Shown piece after piece: positions 8,432-17,321 of a stretch of 34,203 bases of DNA (the stretch's first letter is position 1; every line of letters begins with the position of its first letter). A model generated the notes under the pieces. The model was given only the letters and a program-made list of their open reading frames with translations, searched no databases and was not told the DNA's origin. The position numbers and the translations under genes are program-made. The DNA comes from an uncultured Pelagibacteraceae bacterium (GTDB lineage Bacteria; Pseudomonadota; Alphaproteobacteria; Pelagibacterales; Pelagibacteraceae), in NCBI GenBank assembly GCA_902598595.1, contig CACKCD010000008.1, positions 1-34,203 of the forward strand. Reading direction: 5' to 3'.

Positions 8432-9871
8432 ATGTACAAAAAATTTGGTCAATTTATAGGTGGTAAATGGCAAATTTCGTCTGGAGGGGAGACCTATGAA
8501 GTTATAAACCCAGCCACAGAAGAAGTTATTGGCAAAGCCTCGAAAGCTAATAAAGAAGATATTAATTTGTGTCTTAAATCTGCTGCTAATGGATTTGAAA
8601 TTTGGAAAAACACTTCTCCTTGGGAAAGATCTAAAATAATAAGAAAAATTTCTGAACTAATAAGAAAAAAAAATGAATCTTTGTCTAAATGGTTAACACT
8701 AGAAACAGGAAAACCTCTATCCGAAAGTGTTGTAGAGGCTAACGGAGCTGCGGATATTTTTGAATGGAGCTCTGAAGAAGCAAAAAGAATCTACGGCGAA
8801 ACATTACAAGGTAGATCACCCGATACAAGAATTCATGTTTATTATCAACCAGTAGGTGTTGTTGCTGCTTTAGTTCCATGGAATTTTCCAATTACTCTTG
8901 CTTCAAGAAAAATTTCTACAGCTTTATCAGCGGGATGCTCTGTAATAGTTAAACCAGATGTAATTACCCCTGGATCTGTTATGGAATTAGTAGATATTTG
9001 TAACGAAGCAGGTGTTCCACCAGGAGTGATTAATCTTTTATCAGGTGATCCAGCTTATATTTCTGATCAGTTGTTATCTTCACATATAATTAAAAAAGTT
9101 TCAATTACTGGATCTACACGTGTGGGTAAATTAATCTTAAAAAAGGCGGCTGAGAAAGTTCAAAGAGTAACAATGGAATTAAGCGGTCATTCTCCTTTTA
9201 TAGTTTTTGATGATGTCAATCTAGATAAAGTTACTGATATGGCTATTTTTGCGAAATTTAGAAACAATGGACAGGTTTGTATTTCTCCTAGTCGTTTTTA
9301 TATTCATGAAAGTAAAAAAGAAGATTTTACTAACTTAATGATTAAAAAAACAAAAAAATTAAAAATTGGAAATGGAATGGACAAAGATACGGTACTTGGT
9401 CCTTTAACAACTAAAAAAAGATTAGAAGAAATAGAAAATTTAGTTGATATAACAAAAAAAGAAGGTGCAAAAATTCTATTAGGGGGAAAAAGACCACCAG
9501 GTTTCAATAAAGGTTATTTTTATGAACCAACTATTTTTGATGATGTTAATGATAATTTTACTATTATGAACCAAGAACCCTTTGGTCCTTTAGTGCCTAT
9601 TTTATCTTTCAAAGATTTTGATGAAGTTGTAAAAAGAGCAAATAGCAACGATTTAGGTTTAGCAAGCTATGTTTATACTAATAATCTAGAAAAAGCCCAC
9701 AGAGTGTCGGAAATGATGGAAACAGGCACCGTAGCAGTGAATACACCTGTAGTAGCGCTTCCAGAAGCACCATTTGGCGGAATCAAGCAAACTGGATATG
9801 GACGCGAAGGAGGATCTATGGGTATCAAAGACTATTTAAATATTAAGTATACTCATCTAGGTATTCAATAA
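8432..9871 (+). CDS. NAD(P)-dependent aldehyde dehydrogenase (succinate-semialdehyde/betaine-aldehyde dehydrogenase-like)
   Basis: 'VALVPWNFPITLASRKISTALSAGCSVIVKPD', 'SITGSTRVGK', 'MELSGHSPFIVF', catalytic 'NNGQVCISPSRFY', 'PFGGIKQTGYGREGG'. Confidence 0.94.
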   Translation: MYKKFGQFIGGKWQISSGGETYEVINPATEEVIGKASKANKEDINLCLKSAANGFEIWKNTSPWERSKIIRKISELIRKKNESLSKWLTLETGKPLSESVVEANGAADIFEWSSEEAKRIYGETLQGRSPDTRIHVYYQPVGVVAALVPWNFPITLASRKISTALSAGCSVIVKPDVITPGSVMELVDICNEAGVPPGVINLLSGDPAYISDQLLSSHIIKKVSITGSTRVGKLILKKAAEKVQRVTMELSGHSPFIVFDDVNLDKVTDMAIFAKFRNNGQVCISPSRFYIHESKKEDFTNLMIKKTKKLKIGNGMDKDTVLGPLTTKKRLEEIENLVDITKKEGAKILLGGKRPPGFNKGYFYEPTIFDDVNDNFTIMNQEPFGPLVPILSFKDFDEVVKRANSNDLGLASYVYTNNLEKAHRVSEMMETGTVAVNTPVVALPEAPFGGIKQTGYGREGGSMGIKDYLNIKYTHLGIQ

Positions 9872-9876
9872 TTTTA

Positions 9877-10125
9877 ATGAGCTATTTTGTTTATATGCTC
9901 AAATCTAAGGGGGTCAATCCAGTTACATACGTTGGATATACTAAAGATATCATAAAAAGAATTAATCTTCATAATTCAGGAAAAGGAGCTAAATTTACAA
10001 AAGGTAGAACCTGGAAATTGATTTATAAAGAGATTTTTAAATCAAAAAGTAAAGCAATTTCTAGAGAATATTATATAAAGAAAAACAGAACTTTTAGGAA
10101 CAAAATTAAGAATAATTATAAATGA
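9877..10125 (+). CDS. GIY-YIG nuclease superfamily small protein (UPF0213/YhbQ-like)
   Basis: 'YFVYMLKSKGVNPVTYVGYTKDIIKRINLHNSGKGAKFTKGR'. Confidence 0.88.
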   Translation: MSYFVYMLKSKGVNPVTYVGYTKDIIKRINLHNSGKGAKFTKGRTWKLIYKEIFKSKSKAISREYYIKKNRTFRNKIKNNYK

Positions 10126-12254
10126 AAATTTCAATTCTACTACCTTACAAGGAAAACTTTTCACCCGAATATCCAGGTGCTGTCTCATTATTTGTATTTG
10201 AAACAACAAAAATCAGTAAATTTAGAAAGAAAATTACTGTTTTTGGGAATACAAACTTTAAAAAGAAATTTCCAATAAAGTATAAAAATATTGAAATCAA
10301 AAAGAATATTCTAACAAGTCAAACAAAAAGTTACGTAAACAAATATATTAAACTAGAAAAAAAAAGAGTTTCAACTATCATTGAAATTCACAATAGACCT
10401 ACTTATGTAAAATTATTATCTTCAGTTTTAAACGATAGAATTTATTCACTTTATTTTCATAATGACCCTCTCTCTATGGACGGTTCTAAATCTATTCAAG
10501 ATCGCAAATATCTTTTAAAAAACTGTTATAAAATTATCTTTAATAGCAACTGGTCAAAAAAGAGGTTTTTAGAGGGATTAGAGAATAAATTTATTAATAG
10601 CGATAAACTTGCAGTATTTTACCAATCAGCTTCGAGGGGAACGCTTTCATTATTAAAGAGAAAAAAAAAATGGATTACATTTGTAGGAAAATTAAATAAA
10701 GCAAAAGGTTATGATATTTTTTGTAAAGCAATAAAAGATATTCTAGATAAGAATCCAACCTGGAAAGCTAAAATTATTGGAGATGAAAAAAGAGAAATTA
10801 TCGAATTAAATCATAAAAATGCTGATTTACTAGGTTTTAAAAAACATGATCAGGTAATCAACATATTTAGAAAATCTAGTATAGCAGTTGTATGTTCAAG
10901 ATGGGATGAGCCTTTTGGAAGAACAAGTCTTGAAGCTTCCGCTAATGGATGTGCGGTAATTATTACAAATAAAGGTGGACTTCCCGAAACAATAACTGAT
11001 GCAAAAATATTAAAAAGACTATCAGTAAAAGATCTTAAAAAACTATTAACTTCATTAATAAAAAATTCATCTTTAAGAAAAAAATTGCAAAAATTTTCTA
11101 TTAAAAACTTTTATTTAACCCACAGATTTGTAACTAAAATGATTGACGATTATAGAGAAGATAAAATTAGAAGTATTAATAATTTTTTTGTTCCAAAAAA
11201 GAAATCACAGCTAAGAATCTTACATATTACAAATTTTAATGAGCGTCTAGATGGTAGATTATTTTTTAATACTGGTAGAAGAATAAATAATGGTTTTATA
11301 AGATTAGGACACAGTGTATTAGGATTTAGTGATAGGGATATTCAAAAATATTACAAATCGATAAATGATTTTAAAGGATCAAGAATTTTAAACGATAAAC
11401 TTAAAAAAACTTGCTATAATTATAAACCAGATTTAATTGTTATAGGTCACGCAGATTTAATCTCCTCAGATCAAATTAATGAATTAAAAGATGATTATCC
11501 TAATGTGAGAATAGGACAGTGGTTTTTAGACCCTCTTAATCCTAAAGGGCCAGATTATTTTAGAAATAAAGAAAGAATTCTCGATAAAGTTAGTTCTGTC
11601 GATGCAACTTTTGTAACTACTTGTCCTTCAGTTTTAAACTTTTTAAAAAAACAACATAATTCTTTTTACATACCTAATCCTAGTGATAAATCTTTTGAAA
11701 CTCTCAATAACTTTAAAAAATCTTGCTCTGTAGATGTATTCTTTGCCTTAAGCCATGGAGTTCACAGAGGTGTTCTTAAAACTGGAAAGTTAGATGATCG
11801 AGCAATCTTTATTAATAGATTATTAAAAAGGACACCTGACACTAAATTTGATATATACGGGTTAAATAAAGTTCAACCTATTTGGGCAGATCACTATTTT
11901 AAAACAATAAGCAACGCTAAAATGGGTCTAAATTTGAGTAGAGGTGAAACAATTAAATACTATAGCAGTGATAGAATAACTCAAATTGTTGGAAATGGAT
12001 TGGCCTGCTTGATAGATGAAAAGACTCAATACAGAGATTTTTTTAGTGATAACGAAATGGTTTTTTATAAAAATATTGATGATTTATCAGAAAAGATATT
12101 AAAAATCTCAAGAGATGATAAAATGAGAAGAAGTATTGCTAAAAAAGGCAAGGAAAAATATATGAAATATTTTAACTCTGATATTGTAGCAGAATATATA
12201 ATAAATAAGTCCATGAATATAAAATCTAAAAAAAAATTGATATGGCAAAAATAA
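10122..12254 (+). CDS. Two-domain glycosyltransferase: GT4-like N-terminal half plus CgeB/Glyco_trans_1_2-like C-terminal half
   Basis: N-half 'ITFVGKLNKAKGYDIFCKAI', 'VVCSRWDEPFGRTSLEASANGCAVIITNKGGLPE'; C-half restarts 'LRILHITNFNERLDGRLFFNTGRRINNGFIRLGHSV' and ends 'RITQIVGNGLACLIDEKTQYRDFFSDNEMVFYKNIDDLSEKI'. Confidence 0.85.
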   Translation: MKISILLPYKENFSPEYPGAVSLFVFETTKISKFRKKITVFGNTNFKKKFPIKYKNIEIKKNILTSQTKSYVNKYIKLEKKRVSTIIEIHNRPTYVKLLSSVLNDRIYSLYFHNDPLSMDGSKSIQDRKYLLKNCYKIIFNSNWSKKRFLEGLENKFINSDKLAVFYQSASRGTLSLLKRKKKWITFVGKLNKAKGYDIFCKAIKDILDKNPTWKAKIIGDEKREIIELNHKNADLLGFKKHDQVINIFRKSSIAVVCSRWDEPFGRTSLEASANGCAVIITNKGGLPETITDAKILKRLSVKDLKKLLTSLIKNSSLRKKLQKFSIKNFYLTHRFVTKMIDDYREDKIRSINNFFVPKKKSQLRILHITNFNERLDGRLFFNTGRRINNGFIRLGHSVLGFSDRDIQKYYKSINDFKGSRILNDKLKKTCYNYKPDLIVIGHADLISSDQINELKDDYPNVRIGQWFLDPLNPKGPDYFRNKERILDKVSSVDATFVTTCPSVLNFLKKQHNSFYIPNPSDKSFETLNNFKKSCSVDVFFALSHGVHRGVLKTGKLDDRAIFINRLLKRTPDTKFDIYGLNKVQPIWADHYFKTISNAKMGLNLSRGETIKYYSSDRITQIVGNGLACLIDEKTQYRDFFSDNEMVFYKNIDDLSEKILKISRDDKMRRSIAKKGKEKYMKYFNSDIVAEYIINKSMNIKSKKKLIWQK

Positions 12255-13294
12255 AAAAAAAAGTTGCATTAATATTTGGTATCACTGGTCAAGATGGTTC
12301 TTATCTGGCTGAATTGTTACTAAAAAAAAATTATATTATTCATGGTGTCAAAAGAAGGTCTTCGAGTGCTAATACAGAAAGAATAGATCATCTATTTGAT
12401 AGTGTAAATTTTAACAACAAAAATATCTTTATACATTACGGTGACATATCAGATGGTACAAGCACACTAAACATAATCAATAAGATAAAACCAGACGAAA
12501 TTTACAATCTAGCTGCACAAAGCCATGTCCGAGTTTCTTTTGACGTACCAGAATATACTGCTGATATAACGGCTTTAGGTGCACTAAGAATTTTAGAGTC
12601 GATAAGAATTCTTAAATTAAAAAAAACAAAGTATTATCAAGCATCTAGTTCAGAAATGTATGGACTGGTTAAGAAAAAGAAATCACTAGACGAAATTACA
12701 CCTTTTCACCCTAGATCAATTTACGGAGTTTCTAAAGTTTTTGCTTATCACACTGCTGTTCATTATAGAGAAGCCTATGGAATATTTGCAAGTAATGGAA
12801 TCTTATTTAATCATGAATCACCAAGAAGAGGTCCAACTTTTGTCACAAAAAAGATTGTTCAAGGTTTAGTGAGAATTAAAGTTGGTCTACAAAAAAAATT
12901 AACTTTAGGTAACTTATATGCTGTTAGAGATTGGGGTCATGCGAAGGATTATGCTGTTTCTATGTGGAAAATTTTACAATATAAAAAACCTGATGACTGG
13001 GTAATCGCTACTAATAAAGAAAATACTGTAAAGAAATTCATTGATATAAGCGCAAGAAAATTATCAATGAAAATTAAATGGGTAGGGAAGGGAATAAATG
13101 AAAGAGGTCTCGATATAAAAACTGGTAAAACTATAATTGATCTTGATAAAAAATATCTTAGACCGACAGAAGTTGAATTTTTAAAAGGTAATTTTTCAAA
13201 AGCTAGGCGTTATCTTAAATGGAAGCCATCAATATCTACCGATGATTTAATAAACGATATGATTAGATTTGAGATGAACAAATATAACAGCTAA
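12242..13294 (+). CDS. gmd: GDP-mannose 4,6-dehydratase
   Basis: 'ALIFGITGQDGSYLAELLLKKNYIIHGVKRRSSSANTERIDHL', 'NLAAQSHVRVSFDVPEYTADI', 'YQASSSEMYG', 'SNGILFNHESPRRGPTFVTKKI'. Confidence 0.96.
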   Translation: MAKIKKKVALIFGITGQDGSYLAELLLKKNYIIHGVKRRSSSANTERIDHLFDSVNFNNKNIFIHYGDISDGTSTLNIINKIKPDEIYNLAAQSHVRVSFDVPEYTADITALGALRILESIRILKLKKTKYYQASSSEMYGLVKKKKSLDEITPFHPRSIYGVSKVFAYHTAVHYREAYGIFASNGILFNHESPRRGPTFVTKKIVQGLVRIKVGLQKKLTLGNLYAVRDWGHAKDYAVSMWKILQYKKPDDWVIATNKENTVKKFIDISARKLSMKIKWVGKGINERGLDIKTGKTIIDLDKKYLRPTEVEFLKGNFSKARRYLKWKPSISTDDLINDMIRFEMNKYNS

Positions 13295-14482
13295 ATGAGT
13301 AGATTTTTTTATCCTCTTGTAGATAATCCATATAGAAAAAAAGATATAAAAAAGGCTATAGGGGTATTAAAGTCATTTAAAATAACTTCAGGAATAAAAA
13401 CTATAAATTTTGAAAATTCTTTCAAGAAAAAACTTAAAGTAAATAATGCTTTAATGGTCAACTCTGGTTCTTCAGCCAATCTTCTAGCCCTACAATGTCT
13501 AATTAATCCATATAGAAAAAAAAGACTTAAAAAAGGAGACGAAATACTCATTCCATCATTATGTTGGTCAACATCGCTATGGCCAATTATACAAAGTGGT
13601 TTAAAACCAAAATTTGTAGATGTTGAAAAACATACACTTAATATTGATTTAAAAGACTTGAAATCAAAAATTACAAAAAAAACGAGAGGAATACTAATTG
13701 TTCACGTTTTAGGAAATTCAACAAATATGAGCGAATTAATCAGAATTAAAAAAAAACATAATCTTTATTTGATCGAGGATACATGTGAGTCATTAGGAAC
13801 AAAATTTCGAAATAAATATTTAGGCTCTTTTGGTGAATTTTCCTCATTTTCATTTTATTCCTCTCATCAAATTTCATCTGGGGAAGGAGGAATGATTTGT
13901 TGCAAGAACCAGGAAGACTTTGAAATCTTGAAGGCTTTGAGGGCTCATGGCTGGTCTAGAGGTCTAAAAAATGAACAAAAAATTTCAAGAAAAAATAAAC
14001 ATCTAGATAAAAGATTTATATTTTATAATTCAGGTTTTAATTTAAGATCAACAGATATAGCCGCTAGTATAGGGTTAAGTCAATTTAAAGACTTAGATAA
14101 ATTTATTAAAATAAGAAACCTTAATCGAAGAAAAATAATTAATGAACTAAATAAGAGTAAAGTAAAAAAAAAAATAGATATAATTAAAGAAAATAATGGA
14201 GTTAAAGCTTCTTGGTTTGGTATACCCATAGTTTTATCTAATAAGATTAATAAAAAATTATTTATAAAAAAGATCGAAAAAAACGGAGTTGAGACAAGAC
14301 CGATTATAAGTGGAAATTTCTTAAACCAACCTTCAATTAAAAAATATAATTTAAAAACTAACTCTAAAATGAAAAACGCAGATTATATAAATGATTATGG
14401 TTTTTTTATTGGATTACCCACAAAACCAATCTCATCTCTAATTATAAAAAAACTAGTGAGAGCCTTTGAACAAAGTGTTTAA
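13295..14482 (+). CDS. PLP-dependent DegT/DnrJ/EryC1/StrS-family protein, probably ColD-like GDP-4-keto-6-deoxy-D-mannose 3-dehydratase
   Basis: Family motifs 'NSGSSANLLALQCL', 'GDEILIPSLCWSTSLWPI', 'EDTCESLGTKF', 'GSFGEFSSFSFYSSHQISSGEGGM', 'LRAHGWSRGL'; PLP lysine replaced by His191 as in ColD/E1 dehydratases. Confidence 0.82.
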   Translation: MSRFFYPLVDNPYRKKDIKKAIGVLKSFKITSGIKTINFENSFKKKLKVNNALMVNSGSSANLLALQCLINPYRKKRLKKGDEILIPSLCWSTSLWPIIQSGLKPKFVDVEKHTLNIDLKDLKSKITKKTRGILIVHVLGNSTNMSELIRIKKKHNLYLIEDTCESLGTKFRNKYLGSFGEFSSFSFYSSHQISSGEGGMICCKNQEDFEILKALRAHGWSRGLKNEQKISRKNKHLDKRFIFYNSGFNLRSTDIAASIGLSQFKDLDKFIKIRNLNRRKIINELNKSKVKKKIDIIKENNGVKASWFGIPIVLSNKINKKLFIKKIEKNGVETRPIISGNFLNQPSIKKYNLKTNSKMKNADYINDYGFFIGLPTKPISSLIIKKLVRAFEQSV

Positions 14483-15296
14483 AAAAAGAATTATAATTAC
14501 TGGCGGAAATGGTATGTTAGGAAATCATTTTTATAATAAATATAAGAATGCTTATACGATAATAAAATATCCGTACAGAATAGAAAATTTTAAAAAATTT
14601 GATAAATGGTTAGTGGGTAGAAAATTTAATTACTTCGTTCATTTTGCGGCTAAAACGAAAAGTGAGAGCAAAAATAAAAAAAAACTTACTCTTATTAATG
14701 TAACATCAACCATTAAAATGATTAATATCTTAAATAAAAAAAGAATTTTAAATTTTCAATACTTTTTATTCATATCAAGTTCTCATGTATATGGATTTTC
14801 GAATAAAAAAATTAAAGAAACAAGAAAAAGAAACCCAAACAACATATATGGAAAATCTAAAAAAAGAGTAGAGGACTTCTTAATAAAAAAAAGAAATAGT
14901 TTATACTTTAAAGTCGGTATAGCTAGAGTATTTAATGTTACAGGAGCTAAACAAAGAAAAGGAAATTTTGTGCCAGATATGGTTGAGAAAATGAGAAAAG
15001 TTAAAAAGATTAATTTTGTTAATCAGTTCAGAGATTTTATACATATTGATGATGTTTCTAGGTCAATAAAACTATTAATAAATAAAAGATTTGAAAAACC
15101 AATTAATATTTCTAGTGGAAAAAAAATTAACTTAATTGATGCTTGCAAAATTTTGAATAATAAATTTTTTAAACATAAAATAATTTATGATATGAAAAGA
15201 GGTAAAGATATATTTGGAAGTAATACATTGCTCAAAAAAATTGGTGTAAAGAAGTTTAAGAGCATAAAACAGGCAATCTTAGAATATAAAAGATGA
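14466..15296 (+). CDS. NAD-dependent epimerase/dehydratase family (extended SDR) nucleotide-sugar reductase/epimerase
   Basis: 'IITGGNGMLGNHF', 'VHFAAKT', 'FISSSHVYG', 'NNIYGKSKKRVEDF' (YxxxK), 'GIARVFNVTGAKQRKGNFVPDMV', 'FRDFIHIDDVSRSIKLLI'. First codon TTG; overlaps the upstream CDS. Confidence 0.85.
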   Translation: MNKVFKKRIIITGGNGMLGNHFYNKYKNAYTIIKYPYRIENFKKFDKWLVGRKFNYFVHFAAKTKSESKNKKKLTLINVTSTIKMINILNKKRILNFQYFLFISSSHVYGFSNKKIKETRKRNPNNIYGKSKKRVEDFLIKKRNSLYFKVGIARVFNVTGAKQRKGNFVPDMVEKMRKVKKINFVNQFRDFIHIDDVSRSIKLLINKRFEKPINISSGKKINLIDACKILNNKFFKHKIIYDMKRGKDIFGSNTLLKKIGVKKFKSIKQAILEYKR

Positions 15297-16318
15297 AAAA
15301 ATTTATTTTTTTTAGGAATGATAGACTTGGTGATTTTTTAATTTTAACTAGTATACTGAAATCGATCAAAGAAAAATACAAAGACTCCCACATAACTGTT
15401 GTATGTTCACCACTTAATCATGTTTTAGTAAAAAAATACAAAATTATTAATCAAATTTATATACACAGCAAAAAAAATTCTTTTTTTAAAACATTATCTC
15501 TTTTACTAAAGATAAGTAAAAGCAATTACTATGCTTCTTTTGCTGTTGATGGTAAATCTTTTTCAAATATATGTAACTTTTTAATCAATGCTAAATACAA
15601 ACTGGGTTTAGTATATAAATATAAGATATTTAATATATGGTTTTCAAAGCCAAATTTTTTTTATAAATATTTTGTTTTTAATAGATATGAATCTTTTACC
15701 AGTAAAAAAGATCTTACAAAAATTGAACATTTACCCTCAAAACTTATCAATTTAGCTAATTATTTTAAGTTAAATTTAAAACCACAAAAAAAATATTATT
15801 TTAATGCAACTATAAAAGATAAAAAAACATTTAAAAAATTTTATAAAAAATTTATCAATAAACAATATATTCTTTTTCATTTCGATGAAAAGTGGATAGA
15901 TATTAATTATATAAATGATAATCTTTTTGATAATCTTTCAAAATTACAAAAAAAGATTAATAAAAAAATTGTTATTACATCTTTCAAAAATAAAAATGAT
16001 TATTTTCTAAATTTAAAGAAACAAATATTAAAAACTAAATATAATAAAAAAATTCTTCTGATAGAAAACTCTAATTTATTATTTTTTGAGAGATTAATTA
16101 ATCATTCAATTTGTTCAGTAAGTTGTCACTCTGGATTTTTAGTACAAATGGCCGGTTCAAATTCGTGTAATTTAATAGATATAATTAATAAACGAGATTA
16201 TAATTGGTATAGTTCTTGGAAACCTAAAAATACAAAACACAAATTTATTTTTAAATCTAATATTGATGAAATTTTTATTAAGATCGGTATTGCTTTAAAG
16301 TCCTACGTTAATGCATAA
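15293..16318 (+). CDS. Glycosyltransferase family 9 (heptosyltransferase-like)
   Basis: N-term 'FIFFRNDRLGDFLILTSILKSIKEKYKDSHITVVCSPLN' and C-term 'SVSCHSGFLVQMAGSNSCNLIDI'. Confidence 0.8.
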   Translation: MKKFIFFRNDRLGDFLILTSILKSIKEKYKDSHITVVCSPLNHVLVKKYKIINQIYIHSKKNSFFKTLSLLLKISKSNYYASFAVDGKSFSNICNFLINAKYKLGLVYKYKIFNIWFSKPNFFYKYFVFNRYESFTSKKDLTKIEHLPSKLINLANYFKLNLKPQKKYYFNATIKDKKTFKKFYKKFINKQYILFHFDEKWIDINYINDNLFDNLSKLQKKINKKIVITSFKNKNDYFLNLKKQILKTKYNKKILLIENSNLLFFERLINHSICSVSCHSGFLVQMAGSNSCNLIDIINKRDYNWYSSWKPKNTKHKFIFKSNIDEIFIKIGIALKSYVNA

Positions 16319-16327
16319 TTTTTTTTT

Positions 16328-17305
16328 ATGATGAAAATATGGGGTACATCTTTTAGTTTGATAGGGGATCTCATCATGAGTTTACCCCAGCTTATTTATT
16401 TTAAAAATAAATATAAAGATACATATATCTATTTTGTTATTCATAAAAAAATTGCATATGTAGCTCCTCTATTTTTTAATCATCCATTAATTGACAAGAT
16501 TATTATTTCTGGAAATTGGAGTTCGTTTAATGAGCATGATTATGAATTAGCTTCAAAATGTGATTTCATTACAACTAAAATTGATCATAAGAATAAGAAA
16601 ATTCTAGACAGAAAGCATAATGAAAAAGAATGGTATAATAAAAGATCTTGTATAGATGAAACTGCTTTAATGTCTGGTATTGTTGATTTAGACAAATTTT
16701 TAACTAAAAATGAAAAAATTCCTTATTTGTATAAATGGTTTGACGGTGGATTTGATGATATACCAAAAAAAGGCGCCTATAGTTATGACAAAGTCTTTTC
16801 AAAAAAAAATGATACTTTATCCAAATCTATCGCTCTTTGGCCATTTGCAGGATATGGAAGAAGTAAAAATAGAAATCCAGATTTAAATTGGTGGAAAAAA
16901 CTTGTCGAAAATTTTAATAAAAAATCTATTAAAGTTTTTCACTTTGGTTATATAAACGAACCCAATCTATCTGACAATAATGCCTTTTATGAGAAATTAA
17001 CAAGTCTTGATTTTTTTACTCAAATTAAAATTTCTCTTGGTTCAAAGCTTTCAATAGGTACTGATTCGGGTTCTATGTGGGTTCTAGGTGCTTATTCACA
17101 TCCTTCATTAATAATTAGTACAAATTGGTATGAGAACCATAAAAGCAATTTATTAGCTACTATCCCTCCAAACATAAATAGCGATGTAATATTTAAAGAA
17201 AATGGATTTGAATCTTTATCAATTGAAGAGATTGTTGAAAAATCTATTAAAAGGGGAGTGTCTAAGGTAAATAAAATAGATAAGTTTTTGAGTTTTTTTA
17301 AATAA
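16328..17305 (+). CDS. Glycosyltransferase family 9-like protein
   Basis: 'GTSFSLIGDLIMSLPQLIYFKNKYKDTYIYFVIHKKIAYVAPLFFNHPLIDKI', 'ALWPFAGYGRSKNRNPDLNWWKKLVENF', 'LSIGTDSGSMWVLGAYSHPSLII'. Confidence 0.72.
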   Translation: MMKIWGTSFSLIGDLIMSLPQLIYFKNKYKDTYIYFVIHKKIAYVAPLFFNHPLIDKIIISGNWSSFNEHDYELASKCDFITTKIDHKNKKILDRKHNEKEWYNKRSCIDETALMSGIVDLDKFLTKNEKIPYLYKWFDGGFDDIPKKGAYSYDKVFSKKNDTLSKSIALWPFAGYGRSKNRNPDLNWWKKLVENFNKKSIKVFHFGYINEPNLSDNNAFYEKLTSLDFFTQIKISLGSKLSIGTDSGSMWVLGAYSHPSLIISTNWYENHKSNLLATIPPNINSDVIFKENGFESLSIEEIVEKSIKRGVSKVNKIDKFLSFFK

Positions 17306-17321
17306 AAAAATTATTATTATT

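Noticed and set aside
7556-9507. Antisense ORFs opposite recJ and the aldehyde dehydrogenase (7556-7807, 9304-9507)
   Set aside because: Shadow ORFs without motifs
13309-13551. 80-aa antisense ORF opposite the ColD-like gene
   Set aside because: Shadow ORF; sense strand has clear conserved motifs
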